Assembly (NCBI GenBank): GCA_963783145.1
Contig: CAWAMM010000010.1
Coordinates: forward strand, 1 to 64,000
Source: DATGKG01 sp963783145
Lineage (GTDB): Bacteria; Desulfobacterota; Binatia; Binatales; Binataceae
DNA: 64,000 nucleotides
Reading direction: 5' to 3'
Below, piece after piece: positions 36,493-45,160 of this stretch. The notes below the pieces were generated by a model, which was not told where the DNA came from, made no database searches, and worked only from the letters and a program-made list of their open reading frames with translations. Within the stretch, counting starts at the first letter, position 1. Every line of letters starts with the position of its first letter. The position numbers and the translations under genes are program-made.

Positions 36493-37661
36493 TGCGTTTG
36501 GCCTCACTATACCTGGGAATCGTGCTCGTGGCCCTCCTGCCCGGATGCGGAGGGGCGCCAACCGAGCAGGCACATGATGGTCCTCCTAACATTTCGGTAA
36601 TCAAGCCGTTGCGCCAGGAAGCCGATCGATCGATCACCCTTCCCGGTGATGCGGTGGGCTTTTACGAATGCGCGCTCCATTCGAAAGTCACCGGCTACTT
36701 GCAGAGTATCCCGGTTGATAAGGGTGACTGGGTCAAGAAGGGGCAAGTGCTCGCAACCATCGAGGTTCCGGAACTAAGGGAAAACCTGGAACGCGCCAAA
36801 GCCAACTTCACGATCCAGAAACTGACTTACCAGCGACTCAAACACGTTCGCGAAGAAGATCCAAAGGTCGTCGCGCAGCAGGATGTTGACATCGCGTTCA
36901 GCAAGATGGCGCAGGCTCAAGCCGACCTCGGGGTGCTCAATGCGATGGTGGCCTACACGCAAATCATCGCACCGTTTTCCGGTGTCATCACTGGTCGCTT
37001 CGCCGATCCCGGAGCGCTGATCAAGGCGGGCGGCGGCGATTTCGGAGTCTCCGGCAATGGTGCGGATCTCAGCCAGGGCGCGACGGAGGGCGCCGGCGGA
37101 CATTTGATGGGAGGCGGTGCGGTCCTCTCGCTTGCAGAAATAGACAAGCTCCGCATCTACGTCTACGTTCCAGAGGAAGAAGCCGGTCTGGTTCGGATCG
37201 GCACTCATGCCGTGGTAACCGCTCATGGCCTTCAAGCGGTACCGATCCAGGCGAAGGTGGTTCGCTATGCGAACTCCCTCGACCTCGCGACCCGTACTAT
37301 GCTCACCGAAATCGACCTGGACAACCCACAGCGCCAACTCTATCCGCGCATGTACACCACGGTGACGCTGGATCTGGTGCGCCATCCCGACGCCATCCAG
37401 CTCCCGGCCGCGGCGGTCGAGGGCATCGGGGCAAAAGACGGATTCGTTTTCATCGTACATGACGACTCGTTGGTCAAGCAGCCCGTATCGCTCGGCATAA
37501 CCGATGGACGGTATGTGGAAATTACTTCCGGACTAAACGGTAACGAATCGGTGGTGGCCACAATTAGTCCAGCTCTCAACCAGGGCGAAAAGATCAATCC
37601 CATTCAAACCACGACGGCCCGATCGTCGAGCAAACCTCCAGAACTTGCGAGCGACCAATGA
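36492..37661 (+). CDS. RND efflux periplasmic adaptor (membrane fusion protein)
   Basis: The 389-residue adaptor starts MRLASLYLGIVLVALLPGCG with a lipobox (LLPGC), so it is a lipid-anchored membrane-fusion protein. The lipoyl/barrel halves appear as LPGDAVGFYECALHSKVTGY, GDWVKKGQVLATIEVPELRE and TQIIAPFSGVITGRFADPGA. A helical hairpin (about 95-140) and a C-terminal beta-barrel follow. The ATG overlaps the pump TGA and the channel gene overlaps its own stop (ATGA), giving tight translational coupling. It bridges pump and channel across the periplasm. Confidence 0.93.
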   Translation: MRLASLYLGIVLVALLPGCGGAPTEQAHDGPPNISVIKPLRQEADRSITLPGDAVGFYECALHSKVTGYLQSIPVDKGDWVKKGQVLATIEVPELRENLERAKANFTIQKLTYQRLKHVREEDPKVVAQQDVDIAFSKMAQAQADLGVLNAMVAYTQIIAPFSGVITGRFADPGALIKAGGGDFGVSGNGADLSQGATEGAGGHLMGGGAVLSLAEIDKLRIYVYVPEEEAGLVRIGTHAVVTAHGLQAVPIQAKVVRYANSLDLATRTMLTEIDLDNPQRQLYPRMYTTVTLDLVRHPDAIQLPAAAVEGIGAKDGFVFIVHDDSLVKQPVSLGITDGRYVEITSGLNGNESVVATISPALNQGEKINPIQTTTARSSSKPPELASDQ

Positions 37662-39040
37662 TCCGCTTCCTGGCTGCGGCTTTTCTAAGCTTGATCCTGA
37701 GTCCCCCGGCTGGTGCGATCGGTGCGGAAGTGCCGATTCGGCAGGGACAGGAGCTCACCCTCGAGCAGGCGGTCAGCATCGCGTTGACCCTGCATCCACG
37801 AATCCTCGCCTCCGAATCCCAATTGTCTTCGGCGCGCGAAGAAGTTGGTGTGGCCGAGTCCCAGCTTCTTCCGCAGACTTACGGGGTAGGCGAGTATCTG
37901 CGCGGCACCGACAATGGGCTCGGCGGCGATACCGCATATATCGGCGGCTATGAATTTCCCAGCCTCCCTCACACTCCGCATGAGCGTCCCGCGGATGCGG
38001 GCCAAAGCTGGGACACCCATGATAACTACCTGACGGGATTATCAATTCGTCAATATTTGTTCGACTTCGGCCGCGTGCGCGGATTGATTCATGAGCAGCA
38101 ATACGAAGCGCAAGCGGCCAAAGCCCGCTACGATCTCGCACGTCTGAATCTCATCCTTGAAGTGTGTCAACGCTACTTTGACGTGCTTGCGACCAAAGCC
38201 CGCATCAAGGTCTACGAAAAAGCCGTGGAACAACGCCAGGAGCACCTGCATGAAGCGCGGCTGATGGCACAAGCTGAATTGAAGCCCGAGATCGATGTCT
38301 ACACGACTCAGGCTCAACTCTCACGTTCGCAACTGGATCTCATCCGCGCGCGCAATGCCGGGGCCGATGCCAAAGTCGCCCTCGATAACGCCATGGGACT
38401 CAGCGAAAACAGCCTCGAATATCACATGGCCGATCAGCTGGCCTGGGATCCTATCAACGTCACGCTCCCGCAGTTGCTCGACGCTGCCTTCGGCCTGCGT
38501 CCCGATCTGAAGATGATGACTCACCAGGCAGAGGCCGCTGGAGCGCGCGTCAAGATTTACCGAAGCGATTATTTTCCAACCTTGCAGGGCGTTGGGGACT
38601 ACGAAACCACGGGGACCGGCCTTCCCGCGGCGAACAATTTCGACGTCGGTATCGTCGTGAGCTGGCCCATCTTCAATGGCTTCCAAACCGAACACCAGGT
38701 GGCGCAAGCCAGGTACAATCAGGAGGCCATCAAGCATCAAATCGAAGATCTTCGCCAACAGATTGTGCTGGAGGTCACACGCTCGTTCCTTGACTGGCAG
38801 GCGTCGGTCGCGGCCATCGGCAAAGCACAAGCTGTGCTCGACGCCTCGCAGGAAGAATTGCACCTTGCGGAGCATCGTTACAAAGCCGGGCTTGGAAACG
38901 TGGTCGAGTTAGAGGACGCGCAGACGCGCTTCACCCTCGACCAATCAAACTATGTCGATGCTCTCTACAGCTACGCCGTCATCAAAGCCGCGGTGCAGCA
39001 CGCAACTGCACGATCGCTCTCGGCTTTCGAAGTTCAGTAG
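37658..39040 (+). CDS. TolC-type outer-membrane efflux channel
   Basis: The 460-residue protein has a signal peptide (MIRFLAAAFLSLILSPPAGA) and the repeated TolC hairpin layout: LTLEQAVSIALTLHPRILAS and later LPQLLDAAFGLRPDLKMMTH each start a helical repeat. Motifs near PIFNGFQTEHQVAQARYNQE and AEHRYKAGLGNVVELEDAQT are typical of the outer-membrane factor family. It is the third gene of the efflux operon and completes the exit duct. Confidence 0.93.
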   Translation: MIRFLAAAFLSLILSPPAGAIGAEVPIRQGQELTLEQAVSIALTLHPRILASESQLSSAREEVGVAESQLLPQTYGVGEYLRGTDNGLGGDTAYIGGYEFPSLPHTPHERPADAGQSWDTHDNYLTGLSIRQYLFDFGRVRGLIHEQQYEAQAAKARYDLARLNLILEVCQRYFDVLATKARIKVYEKAVEQRQEHLHEARLMAQAELKPEIDVYTTQAQLSRSQLDLIRARNAGADAKVALDNAMGLSENSLEYHMADQLAWDPINVTLPQLLDAAFGLRPDLKMMTHQAEAAGARVKIYRSDYFPTLQGVGDYETTGTGLPAANNFDVGIVVSWPIFNGFQTEHQVAQARYNQEAIKHQIEDLRQQIVLEVTRSFLDWQASVAAIGKAQAVLDASQEELHLAEHRYKAGLGNVVELEDAQTRFTLDQSNYVDALYSYAVIKAAVQHATARSLSAFEVQ

Positions 39041-39078
39041 CTTGGGGTTCGTTCGAACAAGCTGAATGAAACGCAGCA

Positions 39079-39115
39079 GTGGCGCGCCGACCAAAAGTCG
39101 GCGCGCCACCTTGGT
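39079..39115. terminator. Convergent terminator between efflux operon and glnN
   Basis: A perfect 13-bp stem, GTGGCGCGCCGAC (39079-39091) with GTCGGCGCGCCAC (39097-39109), has a 5-base CAAAA loop. CTTGGTT follows on the + side. It lies 38 bp after the channel gene and 15 bp from the end of glnN, so it could serve both strands. Confidence 0.7.
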
Positions 39116-39124
39116 TAGAAAGGT

Positions 39125-41308
39125 CTACATGATGAACAGCATTTCCTGATAGGTCGGCAACGGCCACAGATCGTCAGCTATCATTGCTTCCAAGGTGTCG
39201 GCGGTCTTACGCACCGCCGCCATGGCCGGGATTACGTCATGGCAATAATGCGTGGCGTGTTCGAGCGCATTCTTGTGGCCATGGACCGCCATGGTCTTCT
39301 CCAGTTTCTCGATACCGTCCTGGAGGTCCTTCACCAGCCCGGTGATTTTATCCAGCGTGTCCATGTCGAAGGTGTAACCCACAGCCTTCAGACTCGCGCA
39401 GGTGGCTGCAAGCTCGCCCTGATAGCGAATGGCTGCAGGGAAGATGAGCGTCTTCGCCATCTCGATCGCGGTGCGTGCCTCGAGCCCGACGCTAAGGCAG
39501 TATTGTTCGTAGGAAATCTCTACCCGGCTGTGCAGTTCGCGCGGCGAGAAGACTCCGTAGTGCTCAAACAATTCGGTGGCTTCCTTGCTGCCCATCACCG
39601 GTAGCGCGTCGATACATGAGCGCAGGTTGGGAAGGCCGCGTTTTTCGGCTTCCTTATGCCACGCGTCGGTGTAGCCATCGCCATTATAAACGATGCTGCC
39701 GTGCTCCTTGATGATTTCCTCGAGGACTTTCTGCACCGCTGCGTTGAAGTTTCCTCCGTCACCTTCGAGCGATTTCTCCAGCTTCGTCGCGACGTAATCC
39801 AACGACTCCGCCATGATCGTGTTCATCGCAATCAGCGAATTGGCGATTGTCTGCGAAGACCCCACCGCACGGAATTCGAAACGATTGCCGGTGAAAGCGA
39901 AGGGGCTGGTGCGGTTGCGGTCGCCGGGGTCCTTGGGGAGCGTCGGCAGCGTGTCGACGCCGACCATCAAGGTTTCCTTGCCCTTGGAACTCTTGGCGCC
40001 GCCTTTGGCGATCTGATCGAAAATGTCGGTGAGCTGATCGCCGAGGAAGACCGAGATAATTGCGGGAGGGGCTTCGTTTGCGCCGAGGCGATGATCGTTG
40101 GACGCGGTTGCGACCACCGCGCGCAACAGCGCGCTCCATCGATGGACCGCACGGATTACTACCGCGCAGAAAACCAGGAATTGCGCATTGGCGTGCGGAT
40201 TGTCGCCCGGGTCGAGCAGATTGCCCTGGGTCGAATTGCCCATCGAGAAGTTGACGTGCTTGCCCGAGCCGTTGATGCCGGCAAAGGGCTTTTCGTGCAG
40301 CAGACAAGTCATGCCGTATTTTTCCGCGGCACGCTTGAGCGTAACCATCATCAATTGCTGATGGTCGGTGGCGAGGTTGGAATGCTCGAACACCGGCGCG
40401 ATTTCGAACTGGCCGGGCGCGACTTCATTGTGGCGCGTCTTGGCGGGAATTCCGAGCTTGAACAGTTCGCGCTCGGCATCGATCATGAACGAAAGCACCC
40501 GCTCGGGGATGGCGCCGAAGTAGTGATCCTCGAATTCCTGGCCTTTGGGCGACGGCGCGCCAAACAGCGTCCGGCCAGTGCCCAGCAAATCCGGTCGCGC
40601 AAAATAGAAATGGCGATCGACCAGGAAATACTCCTGCTCGGCACCCGCGTACGAAACCACCGGAGCGGGCTTTTCGTGACCGAAGAGCTTCAGGACGCGC
40701 TGCGCATGTTTGTTCAGCGCTTGTAGGGAGCGCAATAGCGGGGTTTTGGTATCGAGCGCCTCACCATTCCATGAGATGAATGCCGTCGGAATGCAGAGGG
40801 TCTTGCCGTTGCGATTCTCGAGCAGGTAGGCGGGACTGGTCACGTCCCACGCCGTGTAACCGCGCGCCTCGGCGGTGATGCGGATACCGCCGCTCGGAAA
40901 GCTGGAGGCGTCGGGCTCGCCCTGGACTAGAGTCTTGCCGGAGAATTCGGCAATGGCGCCGCCCTCGGTATCCGGCGACAGGAAGCTGTCGTGTTTTTCG
41001 GCGGTCAACCCCGTCATCGGATAGAATACGTGGGCGTAGTGGGTCGCGCCTTTTTGGATGGCCCAATCCTTCATCGCCGCGGCGACGCTGTCGGCGATCG
41101 ACGGGTCAAGCTTCGATCCGGTCTCGATGGTTTGGACCAACGATTTATACACCGGCTTGGGCAGCCGGACTTTCATCGCGGCTTTGTTAAAGACGTTCGA
41201 GCCATACAACTCGCTGGCCGTATCAGCCGAGAATGAGATTGGTTCGTGACTGGGATGGTAAGTGGTGACGGCTTCGATCGCTGCTAGACGTGCGGAACTT
41301 CCGCTCAA
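39125..41308 (-). CDS. glnN: Type III glutamine synthetase GlnN
   Basis: The 727-residue enzyme joins ammonia to glutamate using ATP. Its length is typical of type III (about 700) rather than type I (about 470). Key blocks are GGIRITAEARGYTAWDVTSP, the adenylation-free SYAGAEQEYFLVDRHFYFAR, RHNEVAPGQFEIAPVFEHSN (catalytic core), GINGSGKHVNFSMG and SPFAFTGNRFEFRAVGSSQT. The start is an unusual TTG supported by GGAGG 8 bp upstream. No other nitrogen genes are adjacent; a PII-like gene lies 19 kb away. Confidence 0.95.
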   Translation of the reverse strand: MSGSSARLAAIEAVTTYHPSHEPISFSADTASELYGSNVFNKAAMKVRLPKPVYKSLVQTIETGSKLDPSIADSVAAAMKDWAIQKGATHYAHVFYPMTGLTAEKHDSFLSPDTEGGAIAEFSGKTLVQGEPDASSFPSGGIRITAEARGYTAWDVTSPAYLLENRNGKTLCIPTAFISWNGEALDTKTPLLRSLQALNKHAQRVLKLFGHEKPAPVVSYAGAEQEYFLVDRHFYFARPDLLGTGRTLFGAPSPKGQEFEDHYFGAIPERVLSFMIDAERELFKLGIPAKTRHNEVAPGQFEIAPVFEHSNLATDHQQLMMVTLKRAAEKYGMTCLLHEKPFAGINGSGKHVNFSMGNSTQGNLLDPGDNPHANAQFLVFCAVVIRAVHRWSALLRAVVATASNDHRLGANEAPPAIISVFLGDQLTDIFDQIAKGGAKSSKGKETLMVGVDTLPTLPKDPGDRNRTSPFAFTGNRFEFRAVGSSQTIANSLIAMNTIMAESLDYVATKLEKSLEGDGGNFNAAVQKVLEEIIKEHGSIVYNGDGYTDAWHKEAEKRGLPNLRSCIDALPVMGSKEATELFEHYGVFSPRELHSRVEISYEQYCLSVGLEARTAIEMAKTLIFPAAIRYQGELAATCASLKAVGYTFDMDTLDKITGLVKDLQDGIEKLEKTMAVHGHKNALEHATHYCHDVIPAMAAVRKTADTLEAMIADDLWPLPTYQEMLFIM

Positions 41309-41607
41309 GATCGTGTCCTCCGAAGATTGATTTGTGCCGCCAAGGCCACTGGACGACCTGCGCGGGTTAACCTCCGACCAAATGCAAGGACCGCGCCCCG
41401 CTCGATGGATTGAGGCATCAATCAGATTGGCGAGATTCCCCTCGGCACGCGTCCGGAGATGCCTTAATTTCGCTCAAAATGCGTGGTGGATGGGCAGTGA
41501 ACTCTGCAAGAACAGTCGTCGCTGCGCTGGTTTTCGCGATTCGTCCTGTGATATTTACTCGCCCCGTTGCAAGGTCATACATCCGGGTAAGGAGAATGTT
41601 CGGGCAG

Positions 41608-41964
41608 ATGAAAGTCCAATACCTCGCCGTGCTGATAGCTGGCCTCATAGCCGCAAGCGGCAACCTCGCCGTCCCCACTCCCCTTCTGGCGCAGTCATCG
41701 CAGATGAAAGATGACATGGAACAGCTTGCCGTCGATCTCCACGTCGGGATCGACCGCTCGACACTGACCCCCGCTCAGAAAGACCAGCTACGGGATGACT
41801 TCAAGGAGCTTAGAAGGGCGCATCAGAATCACGAAATGTTCGCTGCCATGCGCGCGGCGCGAAGCATCAGGACTTCTCTGGATAGCGGCGCGTTCAAGCC
41901 CGAGGACCAGAAGCGGATCAAAGAAGATATCCAACAGATCAGGGAAGCCCGCGAAGATAGATGA
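41608..41964 (+). CDS. Small exported helical protein
   Basis: The 118-residue protein has a signal peptide (MKVQYLAVLIAGLIAASGNL ... LLAQS) and a charged, helix-forming mature part: MKDDMEQLAVDLHVGIDRST, TPAQKDQLRDDFKELRRAHQ and a closing EDIQQIREAREDR. The spacing suggests three or four amphipathic helices. ATG 41596 (MFGQ...) is an alternative; the GGAG at 41590-41593 fits neither start perfectly. The family is unknown. It lies alone between glnN and the epoxide hydrolase. Confidence 0.65.
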   Translation: MKVQYLAVLIAGLIAASGNLAVPTPLLAQSSQMKDDMEQLAVDLHVGIDRSTLTPAQKDQLRDDFKELRRAHQNHEMFAAMRAARSIRTSLDSGAFKPEDQKRIKEDIQQIREAREDR

Positions 41965-42083
41965 CTCCTGGCCAGATGGTCCGGGGCTCAATAGCTCTCT
42001 CCGATGCCTGCTTGACATAGAAAAGTCGTTCGGCGACAGATCGGGCTCGAACGCCAAATATTCATTCGGAGGCTTGAGGGCCG

Positions 42084-43220
42084 ATGAGCAATGAAATCGT
42101 ACCTTTCCGCATCGCGGCGACCGACGCCCAACTCGATGACCTCAAGCGCCGCTTGCGCGAGACTCGATGGCCCGAGCGCGAATGCGTCGACGACTGGACG
42201 CAAGGCCTTCCCCTCGCATACGCGCAGGAGGTTTGTGCCTACTGGCTGGAGAAGTACGATTGGCGTGCACGCGAAGCGCGACTCAATCGTTTCGCACAAT
42301 TCAGAACGACCATTGATGGGGTCGGAATCCACTTCCTGCATGTTCGTTCGCCTCATGCCGACGCCCTCCCGCTGGTGATGACGCATGGCTGGCCGGGCTC
42401 GATCGTTGAGTTTCAAAAGGTAATCGAACCGCTGACCAATCCCACCGCGCATGGTGGCGAGGCCTCCGACGCCTTTCACATCGTAGCGCCATCGCTTCCC
42501 GGTTACGGCTTTTCCGACAAGCCCACGCGCGATGGATGGAATGTGCAGCGTATCGCGCGCGCGTGGGCGGAGTTGATGCCGCGCCTCGGCTACCAACGTT
42601 ACGCGGCGCAAGGCGGCGACTGGGGTGCGATGGTGACCACCTGCATCGGGATCCAGGACCCCGCGAACTGCGCCGGTATCCATCTGAATATGCCGATCAC
42701 GCGGCCCGATCCGACCGCGCCTGACCTGACCGAAAAAGAGAAGTCCGCGTTGGCGGGGATGCAGTACTACAATGACTGGGATTCGGGTTATTCCAAGGAA
42801 CAGAGCACGCGCCCACAAACAGTTGGCTATGGGCTTACCGATTCCCCGGTCGGCCAGATGTGCTGGATTCTGGAGAAGTTCTGGTCGTGGACCGATTGCC
42901 AGGGGCATCCCGAGAAGGTACTCACGCGCGACGAACTCCTCGACAACGTGATGCTGTACTGGCTGCCGGCTAACGCGGCCTCCTCGGCGCGGCTGTACTG
43001 GGAAAGTTTCCGCGCGCCGGTGATGGATCCGATCACGATTCCGGTCGGATGTTCGATCTATCCGAAGGAAATCTTCCGCAGCTCGAAGCGATGGGCCGAG
43101 AAGCGCTACTCGAAGCTGGTCTATTTCAATGAGTTGGAGCAGGGCGGGCACTTCGCGGCCTTCGAGCAGCCGGAGACATTCGTGCGCGAAGTTCGCAGCT
43201 GCTTTAAACTAATTCGATAA
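42084..43220 (+). CDS. Epoxide hydrolase (alpha/beta-hydrolase with EHN domain)
   Basis: The 378-residue enzyme has an N-terminal EHN domain (FRIAATDAQLDDLKRRLRET, WLEKYDW). The alpha/beta-hydrolase core follows, with oxyanion motif HGWPG (101-105), nucleophile Asp179 in QGGDWGAM and catalytic His356 in GGHFAAFEQPE. This is the microsomal-type epoxide hydrolase family, which adds water to epoxides through an aspartyl-ester intermediate. A substrate from oxygenase chemistry is plausible given the many oxygenases in the window. It is cytosolic. Confidence 0.92.
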   Translation: MSNEIVPFRIAATDAQLDDLKRRLRETRWPERECVDDWTQGLPLAYAQEVCAYWLEKYDWRAREARLNRFAQFRTTIDGVGIHFLHVRSPHADALPLVMTHGWPGSIVEFQKVIEPLTNPTAHGGEASDAFHIVAPSLPGYGFSDKPTRDGWNVQRIARAWAELMPRLGYQRYAAQGGDWGAMVTTCIGIQDPANCAGIHLNMPITRPDPTAPDLTEKEKSALAGMQYYNDWDSGYSKEQSTRPQTVGYGLTDSPVGQMCWILEKFWSWTDCQGHPEKVLTRDELLDNVMLYWLPANAASSARLYWESFRAPVMDPITIPVGCSIYPKEIFRSSKRWAEKRYSKLVYFNELEQGGHFAAFEQPETFVREVRSCFKLIR

Positions 43221-43251
43221 ACGCTCGCGCGCGCTTTTTGGAGGGAGGGTC

Positions 43252-43623
43252 ATGAAACCGGTCTTACGAACAAGCTTGCTACCCGCAATTCTTCTTGCCT
43301 TCGCATTCACAGGATCAGCTTGGGCCCAATCGGCGACCACGCAGATGAAGGAAGCCGGCAGCTCCGCCGAAAGCGCGGCCAGCCACGCTTATCATGGGAC
43401 CGCGACCGCGGTTGAAGATACTGCCCTGACCGCCAAGGTGAAAACCGCCTTACACGATGACGCCGCTACTAAGGATTCCACCATCCACGTGACGACCGTG
43501 GCAGGTGTTGTCACCCTGCGAGGCAAAGTCGCATCGGGAGAGCTTTCCGATAAGGCTCAGGCGATCGCGCAGAATACCTCCGGCGTCAAGAGCGTGAAGA
43601 ACAGATTGAAATTCCCGAAGTAG
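43252..43623 (+). CDS. BON-domain periplasmic protein
   Basis: The 123-residue protein has a signal peptide (TSLLPAILLAFAFTGSAWAQ) and one BON domain (about 58-120): TALTAKVKTALHDDAATKDS, VTTVAGVVTLRGKVASGEL, AQAIAQNTSGVKSVKNRLKF. BON domains bind phospholipid and are linked to envelope stress tolerance (OsmY). It is preceded by GGAGGGAGG. Confidence 0.92.
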   Translation: MKPVLRTSLLPAILLAFAFTGSAWAQSATTQMKEAGSSAESAASHAYHGTATAVEDTALTAKVKTALHDDAATKDSTIHVTTVAGVVTLRGKVASGELSDKAQAIAQNTSGVKSVKNRLKFPK

Positions 43624-43658
43624 ATTCGCCGGAATGCCAATCGTGGAAATCGTGGAAG

Positions 43659-43928
43659 TCAGGCGCTGAATCTCTCGGCCGCCCGCGCCTTGGCTTTCGC
43701 CGCCTCTTCTTCCCGATTCTTTGGTGGTGCGGTCGTTTCGAGCGCGCACAGAAGGCGCGCTGAGATGGCGGCGATCTCATCGACCGCGCCTAGGAATGGC
43801 CCTTCATTTGTCTTCGAAGGTTTGTTGAAGCCGCTGATTTTTCTCACGAACTGCAGCGACGCAGCGCGAATCTCTTCGTCGTTGACGGGCGGCTCAAAGT
43901 TGAAAAGCGTTCGGATGTTTCTGCACAT
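43659..43928 (-). CDS. DUF2277 family protein
   Basis: The 89-residue protein matches DUF2277 over its full length: MCRNIRTLFNFEPPVNDEEI, ASLQFVRKISGFNKPSKTNE, then AVDEIAAISARLLCALETTA and PPKNREEEAAKAKARAAERF. The invariant start MCRNI fixes the ATG at 43928. The family is widespread in soil bacteria and uncharacterised. It is convergent with the BON gene. Confidence 0.92.
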   Translation of the reverse strand: MCRNIRTLFNFEPPVNDEEIRAASLQFVRKISGFNKPSKTNEGPFLGAVDEIAAISARLLCALETTAPPKNREEEAAKAKARAAERFSA

Positions 43929-43960
43929 CGGCAATGACCTCCCGGCCGAGGTCCGTTTTA

Positions 43961-44851
43961 CTATGCCGAGTCACTCCCGCGCGAGCTCACCCGCACATCA
44001 ACCGTGAGGCCGAGAAAGTCGCTGGGGGCGCCAGTCCAGTTGCCCGCGATCGGAATCGCCTGAGTTGGATCGCGCACCACTGCGACGCGGATCAAATCGC
44101 GATTACCGACGATGCCGTTGGTGGGGTCGAATTCCATCCAGCCGGAGCCGGGCAGATAGACCTGCACCCACGCGTGAGTGCTTCCGCCGCCGACATTCCC
44201 GCCGTTGTCAGCCGCCGGCGAGTATAGGTATCCGCTGACGAAGCGCGCGGCGAGCCCCAGCGAGCGCACCGCCTCAATCATCAGAAGAGCGAAGTCACGG
44301 CAAGTGCCGCTTTTTATTTGCAGCGTCTTGGTCGGAGTCTGACAGCCTTCTTCGAAGCGTGCCGCGTATTGAAAACCCTGATCCTTGATCGATTGAGTCA
44401 TCGTCGTGAGCATCGCAAGTGTGTTGGTCTGTCCGTTGGTTTGAACGAAGCCCCTGGCCCACAGATCCACCTGATGCTCGGGGTCGGGATACTGCCGTTC
44501 AATCGTCCGGGTCAGGTCAGGGATTTCATCAGCCGAGTAATGGAACGGATAAGTATCGGCGTAGGGCTCGATCGGACAGTCCGGATCGGTGGTCTCGTAA
44601 TGATCGACGTCGATCTCACTCTGGATACGAAGCTCGGGCGCCGAATTGTTGAACGAGGCCACCGCGACGGAATTCCCGAACACATCGTGCAACCATCGCA
44701 AGGTTGACGGTTGCGGAACGATCGCGAGCCGCGTGGCTACCAGACGCAAGTCGTGGCTCCCCAGCGGCCGCAGCATCATTCGATGATCGCCGAAAGTCAC
44801 CGGCTTGGAGTAGCGATATACGGTTGAGTGCTGGACTCTCAATCGGCGCAT
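43961..44851 (-). CDS. Transglutaminase-like cysteine protease/transferase (1)
   Basis: The 296-residue protein has an N-terminal beta domain (VQHSTVYRYSKPVTFGDHRM) and a transglutaminase core with Cys184 (SGTCRDFALLM), His226 (STHAWVQVYL) and Asp242 (GWMEFDPTNG). The catalytic triad is complete. In the COG1305 group such enzymes act as peptidases or amide-bond transferases. It is divergent from the DUF2126 protein at 45161, with 309 bp between the starts. With the next three genes it forms the amide-bond cluster described under findings. Start ATG 44851 begins the conserved beta domain. Confidence 0.9.
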   Translation of the reverse strand: MRRLRVQHSTVYRYSKPVTFGDHRMMLRPLGSHDLRLVATRLAIVPQPSTLRWLHDVFGNSVAVASFNNSAPELRIQSEIDVDHYETTDPDCPIEPYADTYPFHYSADEIPDLTRTIERQYPDPEHQVDLWARGFVQTNGQTNTLAMLTTMTQSIKDQGFQYAARFEEGCQTPTKTLQIKSGTCRDFALLMIEAVRSLGLAARFVSGYLYSPAADNGGNVGGGSTHAWVQVYLPGSGWMEFDPTNGIVGNRDLIRVAVVRDPTQAIPIAGNWTGAPSDFLGLTVDVRVSSRGSDSA

Positions 44852-45160
44852 GACACTGGTTTCCGGGGCACAGCGGGTTTTATTCGAAGAACTTGGGTCG
44901 GTGGTGAGCATAGAGGGTCTTCGATCTTCTCGATAGCAGGCGACTTGTTTCGGCGTGCGATAATCGGACGATGCATCGGCCCACAAGATTCACCCGCGGC
45001 GAGCCTCGAACGGCAGTTGAAAGCCTCGCGGCGTGATTGGCGACAATTTTCGGCCCCTGTCTATAGTGGTCGTAGCTTTTAAACTTCAACCCAATTCGGG
45101 ATCGGATGGGAACGTGAGATTTTTTGATTTTGAGTCGACCCTCGGCATTCGTGTGAGCTA
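44852..45160. other. Divergent intergenic region, 309 bp
   Basis: It separates the two divergently transcribed transglutaminase genes and must carry their promoters. I see one possible -10 (TATAGT at 45062-45067) for the rightward gene and no convincing -35, operator or small gene. Confidence 0.4.

Noticed and set aside
39656..40726. 356-codon frame on the plus strand
   Set aside because: Antisense to glnN; a shadow of a strongly conserved enzyme.
41988..43151. Long open frame on the minus strand (387 codons)
   Set aside because: Antisense to the epoxide hydrolase, whose active-site residues are all conserved on the plus strand.
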